Shown in pieces: positions 59,082 through 64,000 of a stretch of 64,000 nt of DNA. Origin of the DNA: Ulota crispa. Its lineage: Eukaryota; Streptophyta; Bryopsida; Orthotrichales; Orthotrichaceae. The stretch is taken from positions 19,254,483-19,318,482 of the forward strand of contig OY987249.1 of assembly GCA_963920765.1 (NCBI GenBank). Direction: 5' to 3'. Below the pieces are notes generated by a model. It had not been told where the DNA came from and ran no database searches. It saw only the letters and a program-made list of their open reading frames with translations. A program made the position numbers and the translations under genes. Position 1 is the stretch's first letter, and each line of letters begins with the position of its first letter.

Positions 59082-59972
59082 CAAAAAGGAGTACTCAAGC
59101 AAATCATGAATAGACTTTGTAAAAACATTGGTAGGACTTGGGGTTGAAATTTGGGTCTAACAAAATGGTTGCCCCAAACCTTGAGTGAAGTTCCATATTC
59201 TTTGGTGTCAAAACCTCCAAAAGGTGTTGTCATCTAAGCAAAATGCAATGAACGGGGATGTGGGATTTGTGACAAAGTGCAAAGTGCCAAATCCCAACTT
59301 TTGACTTCACACCAATCATATTCTCAAATTTTAATGTGATGCAAGATATAGTGTGAACCACCCCTTAATACAAGGCACCTTAAAAGTGGAAATCTATTAA
59401 TAGATGCCTTTTTACCAGTTTTAAGTCTAGTCATTTCTCACTTTTAAGGATCACTTGTTGAGAGGCATCAATAGGAGGGAAGTCAATGAAGCCAGGGAAG
59501 GATATGATTGATATGTCATTCCTGACTTATGGCTGAGGTTCTTTGCTGTGTTACATACCATTCTCCATTCTACTACTATTTTCCATTCTACTACCGTTTT
59601 CCATTCTTCTGTTGTCCAATATTTTGAAGATCATTTTCACAAACCATTCTCTAGTATACCATTCTCCAATTTTTTGTAGATTGTTTTTAGTTGAAGATGA
59701 CATCTGCCAAACAATCTTGTGCTGGATTTTTGCCTAGCCATGCTCTCCATGTTGGTCATCAATACAAATAGCTTTGTGATTGGGTAGGAGGTGTTGCCAC
59801 ATTGTTTCCAAATACTGTATCTATGGAGTCTGACTTCTCCATCCTTAGATGGGAGAAAAACTAATACAATGAGTCCATTACCAATTTGTCCTTGGAAGGT
59901 GTTTTGCAGTCAAAAAAATTTGTGGTTTTGACTCAAATAGGCTGGTAGACACCAAAAAAATGGATAAAATGA
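59082..59972. other. Non-coding stretch with a short CCATTCTACTAC repeat
   Basis: Around 59560-59620 a unit like TTTTCCATTCTACTAC is repeated about three times imperfectly. Nothing else recognised. Confidence 0.4.
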
Positions 59973-60259
59973 TTAACCCCTAAAGGCTCAAACAATGTTT
60001 TTTGGCAACATAGCAATTTTGGGCAGTACACTACAAATAGATTTTTTTCTTTCTTTCTTTGAAGTGTTTGCACATGATGTGTCCAAGGAGTAGCATTAAG
60101 GCCCAACAAATTTCATAACTTTCGACTTCATGGTTCAAAAGTTATTGCATGATATGTAGTTTTCTTTGATCGGGGGCAACATGGGCAGCTCAAAAACCTT
60201 CTTTAAAAATTACATTTTTTGAATTTTGTTTTTTGAAATTGGTTCTTTAGAGATAAATA

Positions 60260-60349
<90 letters not shown>

Positions 60350-60993
60350 TTGGGAAGCTTTGAATCATTCAATAAGATGAAAGTTATGAGGAGATCATGT
60401 TTGTAGGCAGTTATGGATTCCCTACTCTAAAAAAAACTTTTAAGTCCTATGTTTTACTCAATTTTTAATATTTTGGAAAAAGAAACAAAGCCAAAGTATG
60501 TAGATTGTTTATTACAACATTTCAACCATTGGGATTGGAATTTTTTGTTTTTCATAATTAAATTCTTAACAATTTAGTGTTTTGTATCATTCTCTACTTC
60601 TTTTTACTTACTATTTTTTTCCTATGTGCTATACATTTCCAAATGATTTGAAAATTTTCAAGTGTGTACCTGACTTGCCTTGAAGAATGAATACAAAAAA
60701 TTACAACCATTTTGAAACTTTTTTCATACAAATATGACCTTGTGAAGTGTAACTGCCCGGATTTTTGCAGGGACAAAAAACAACTTTTTGTCAATTCAAA
60801 CTCAATCACCTAACAATTCACATGGCAAAAATTTCTGAATTTTTTTCCACATCTTTGGATACTAGTGTACTACAAGATCTTACGATTAGATGTGTCCAAA
60901 AATAACTCTTATCTAAAATTTGATACTTGCACTACAAATGACAGTTTTGGGACAGTTTTGATGAAAACATAGTCAAAAGCCTTTAGTGGCTAA
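59973..60993 (+). mobile_element. piggyBac-like TTAA MITE, family 1, divergent copy with TA run
   Basis: Left TTAACCCCTAAAGGCTC, right GCCTTTAGTGGCTAA. Motif variant GATCTTACGA at 60876-60885, 104 bp from the right end. A TA microsatellite at 60267-60347 has expanded inside it. Confidence 0.78.
60267..60347. repeat. (TA)n microsatellite
   Basis: About 80 bp of TA repeats within the TTAA element at 59973-60993. Confidence 0.95.
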
Positions 60994-63042
60994 AAGTGGA
61001 TATAAGCACTTTTAACTGTAGGTACCACTTTTAAGCTAGTTTTGGATAAAGGTGAATTTACCGCACATGCGTGGCATCCAAAATGTTTTGGTTCCAAGAA
61101 GGTCAAAAAGTACTAAACAAGTTGGATTAAGCATTTTGTTTGACCTAATTTTGAAACCAAGTATCACATATAATATTCAGGGCTTTCTTTAGTGTTCCTT
61201 TTTTACCTTAAGTAACTCAACAATAGTAGGATCTTGCATTGACGTAGGTCTTGCACATACAAGACGTGGGACTTAGTGTGACTGATTGCCCTTTACAAGT
61301 CAAAGGCAATTCATATGACGTGTCAAGTTCCAAGTTTTAATAAATTCTCAAACTTTGGTTGGGTGAAAGGTTGAAATTTTTGAAACCTACAATCGCACAC
61401 TTTGACCCAACTTCCAAATCCATGGTTGGTTTGAGACTGCTTATCTGACAACATTTTTTTGAAAGTTTTGTTATAAGAAGGTCGACCTTTGCTTCAAAAA
61501 CCCAATCTAGCAAATAATTAGCCAACTTGAGAGTCAAAGTCCGGACATTTTTTCTTCAATAAATTCAACCGCTGTTAAAAATGCTTCTTTGAGTTGCTTT
61601 AGTATTTAACAAATTTGGAGTTAAATTGGGACACAAGGAGCTATCACAATGTAAATTGTATATGAATGTATCGGGTTACTCCATGGAGTACACTCTATCT
61701 CTCTAGATTAATCAAAACCCGAGGAGCTCAAATTCTAATCAACTTGAATATGAGAGCCAAATAATGAAGGATAAAAAGTTATCTTGAAAAATGCAAGGGA
61801 GAAAAAGCAAATATTATTGCACTAGATTTGAAGAAACTTTGCATATCATAATGTGTGTTCAATTTCGGACCTCGTCAAGGCTATTAAAGCCTTTCTTCAA
61901 ATCCTTTGTTGTACCCATGAAAAAACACTAAATCCTATTGAACATGAATTATAAAACTCTAACCGAATGAATAAAAAAACTACTCTGCTTCATACATTCC
62001 CTCCTTTTTTCTTTTCTTTTTGCTCCCTCTTTTTGCTCCTTTTTTTTCTCCTTTTTCCTCCCTTTTTGGTCCTTTTTATCATTTGCACTTAGTGACTGAC
62101 AGAGAGTAAGCTAAAGACAACGTTGAATTTCTGTGATCATTCAACTAACTTACTAGGACGAAAAATATTTCTCCCTTTCGTTTGCAGAAAAGCTGCCAAA
62201 TCTGAAATTCTTATTATCAAACTTTTCAAACCACAAAATTAATGGTTATTTTCTTCGTGTATTTGGTTTTTTTGAAAAGCACCAAAACAAGGTACTGTAT
62301 CTCAAAGAGGTTTTGTTGTTTTTAGATTGCTCCTCTTGCTACCAATGAAGTCCTTGCTTACTTTCAAAATAAAAAGCCACACAAATCAACAGCAATAGTA
62401 GTATGAATAATAACAATGATTGAAAATGATGATGATACTAATAAGACAATTTTGGTTTTTCAATTTATCACCCAATGTTGGAGATGGGTTTGATATCTTA
62501 AAATACTAACCTAATAATTCATAGTTTGCTTGTTTACGACCCTACTATCAATTCCATAGGCCAACAAACAATAATTTTTAAATTTGAAACCATAAAAGAC
62601 TAGACTCATAAGCTGAATTTGAATATCAAGGACTTTTGACATTTTTTTGATGGTTGTTTCTCTAGTAAATTTAAGGAAGATATTTAATTAAGGAGTTTTT
62701 GAATATTGATTAAGTTTCAGTTTTTTTTTTCTTTTTGACATAAATCTAGCAATTACGTTAATTATAGACTATTTTTAGCATTCTGAATCCACACAAAATA
62801 CATTACATTGCATTGCATGGTTTAACGTAGCAACAAATTAATTATGGTTTTTTGCCATTATTAATAGAGTCAAGTTGATCTCAATAAGCCAAATAAATGA
62901 ATTTTAAAGTAGCGGTGAGCCCGTTGCAAACGAAGTCCTTTAGAATCAAAAACTAATCCTTTGGCGGTTGCTTTTTAAAACCTTTAGTGTGGTCTCCTCT
63001 TAAATGTTGAAGAAGAAAAAACAGTAGTCACTATATAAATAA
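60994..63042. other. Non-coding stretch, nothing recognised
   Basis: A pyrimidine-rich block (TTTTTTCTCC-like words) lies near 62005-62075. No gene, RNA gene or paired repeat found in these 2 kb. Confidence 0.45.
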
Positions 63043-63424
63043 GGGACCGACTAGGTGGACACCCTCCAATTGCTACGCGGACACCCCATAGTCAAATTTA
63101 TTAAATTTGAGATTATTATAATAAAATCAATGCAATACTTCAGCATACGTTTACAAGCACTACAAACATACAACAAATTTGTCTCATTTGTGACACGGGT
63201 AGGAATCAAACTAGTTACTCTCTTCAGTTACTAGTTTGACTCTTGACTATGTCACAAATGAGGCAAAAAAGTTGTACGCTTGCAGCGCTTGTAATTGTAA
63301 ATGTATGCTGAAGTATTGCTTTGATTTTATTTCATATTTCAATGTAAAAATAATTTCAAATTTAATAAATTTGGCTATGCGGGTGTCCGCGTAGCAATTG
63401 GGGGGTGTCCACCTAGTCGGTCCC
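63043..63424. mobile_element. Foldback MITE with GGGACCGACTAGG ends
   Basis: Ends GGGACCGACTAGGTGGACAC and its exact inverse GTGTCCACCTAGTCGGTCCC. The arms continue inward for well over 100 bp (AATTGCTACGCGGACACCC, AATACTTCAGCATAC). Flanks ATAAATAA and ATAAATTA match at 7 of 8. An 8-bp duplication suggests hAT, and the long arms would also suit a Mutator-like element. Confidence 0.85.
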
Positions 63425-63429
63425 ATAAA

Positions 63430-64000
63430 TTAACCCCTAAAGGACCAAGGGTGCTTTTTGAGAAAAAATCTCAGAAACTGCCATATTTTATGGCATTGCC
63501 CAAAATCAAAAATAAAAACCTTTTTTCTCAATTTCCATAGTACAAAAGTTTGTAAAACCAATGTGTGCTAAAGAATTCAGCCTATTTGACTGCACAAATT
63601 GTAAGATTATAACATTTGAAGTGAGGAAAACAACTTCTTTTCATTCTTGCAAAACAAGGCCAACAGACTTTGAGCCTTCCTAGAGTAAAATTTTTACTCT
63701 ACAAAAATTTGAGCTTTTTGACTGTTCACAAGTATATGATGTTAGGTTCACTCATGACAATTTTCAGATGCAAATATAGAGTCTAGCTTATTCTAAATCA
63801 CCCTCCAATGCAAGGAGGTTTAGTGAATTGGCAATACATTAGACATTCTTTCATGATTTCTTGTGCAATGAGGGAGTCTTTTGTTTGAAATTTGAAAGGT
63901 GGAAAGTTGTAGACAAACACTTGGAGTATGTGAAAAAAAGTTTCAAGAGTTTGAGGTTTATAGATTGAAAGATAATAGGGCTTGACGTTATAGGAAAACA
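63430..64000. mobile_element. piggyBac-like TTAA MITE, family 9, copy C, cut by window end
   Basis: Left TTAACCCCTAAAGGACCAAG. The interior follows 27624-28565 and 32264-33222. The right end lies beyond the window. It starts 5 bp after the foldback MITE at 63043-63424, within that element's flanking duplication. Confidence 0.8.

Noticed and set aside
8924-60990. Reading the repeated AACCCCTAAAGG ends as plant telomere repeats
   Set aside because: The plant telomere unit is TTTAGGG in tandem. Here the word occurs once per element end, is preceded by TTAA and is paired with an inverse copy 0.1-1.2 kb away.

Overview
The window looks like nuclear DNA of a land plant or close streptophyte: AT-rich, gene-poor and packed with small DNA transposons. 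Three things support this. There is a tRNA-Arg(CCT) with intact eukaryotic internal promoter boxes. There is a four-exon centromeric histone H3 (CENH3) gene with GT-AG introns. Nearly all recognisable repeats are non-autonomous terminal-inverted-repeat (TIR) elements. I cannot name the species. The CENH3 protein has few exons and a short tail and lacks the usual angiosperm C-terminus, which hints at a non-flowering plant, but this is inference.

Layout. 1-1.8 kb is anonymous with one short tandem duplication. The tRNA is at 1.84-1.91 kb on the minus strand. A nested inverted-repeat element fills 2.17-3.15 kb. A GC-richer stretch (3.16-4.3 kb) forms the CENH3 upstream region and may hold minus-strand exons. 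CENH3 runs 4306-7143 on the plus strand; intron 1 carries a ~300 bp tandem repeat with telo-box motifs and intron 2 carries a 350 bp MITE. A small unidentified four-exon candidate gene converges on it from the minus strand (8317-7643). From 8.5 kb to the end I found no credible protein gene.

The remaining ~55 kb is dominated by one element group. I count 28 copies bounded by TTAA (or a one- or two-base decay of it) with ends that read TTAACCCCTAARGG or TTAACCCCTAAGCGCCC and their reverse complements. Together they cover about 21.5 kb, roughly a third of the window. Sizes run from 91 bp to about 1 kb. None encodes a transposase. TTAA targets and CCC ends point to the piggyBac superfamily, so I call them piggyBac-like MITEs. 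Twelve of them, from families with otherwise different interiors, carry the same motif (GATCCTACGG and variants) 102-106 bp from one end only. Some are chimeras of halves of other families, one is a 724 bp near-perfect foldback, and several lie end to end, two pairs sharing one TTAA. In the features, strand + for these elements means the motif-bearing half is at the right end and - means it is at the left; . means no motif, and relative orientation is then given in the text where known.

Other groups present are TA-flanked MITEs with AGGTAG ends, TA-flanked MITEs with CAYTRAATATTGC ends, PIF/Harbinger-like elements with 3-bp duplications, a hAT-like MITE, and long-TIR foldbacks with 8-9 bp duplications that look Mutator-like. 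Nesting (for example 44661-47104) gives a readable insertion order. All coordinates and similarities were read by eye.
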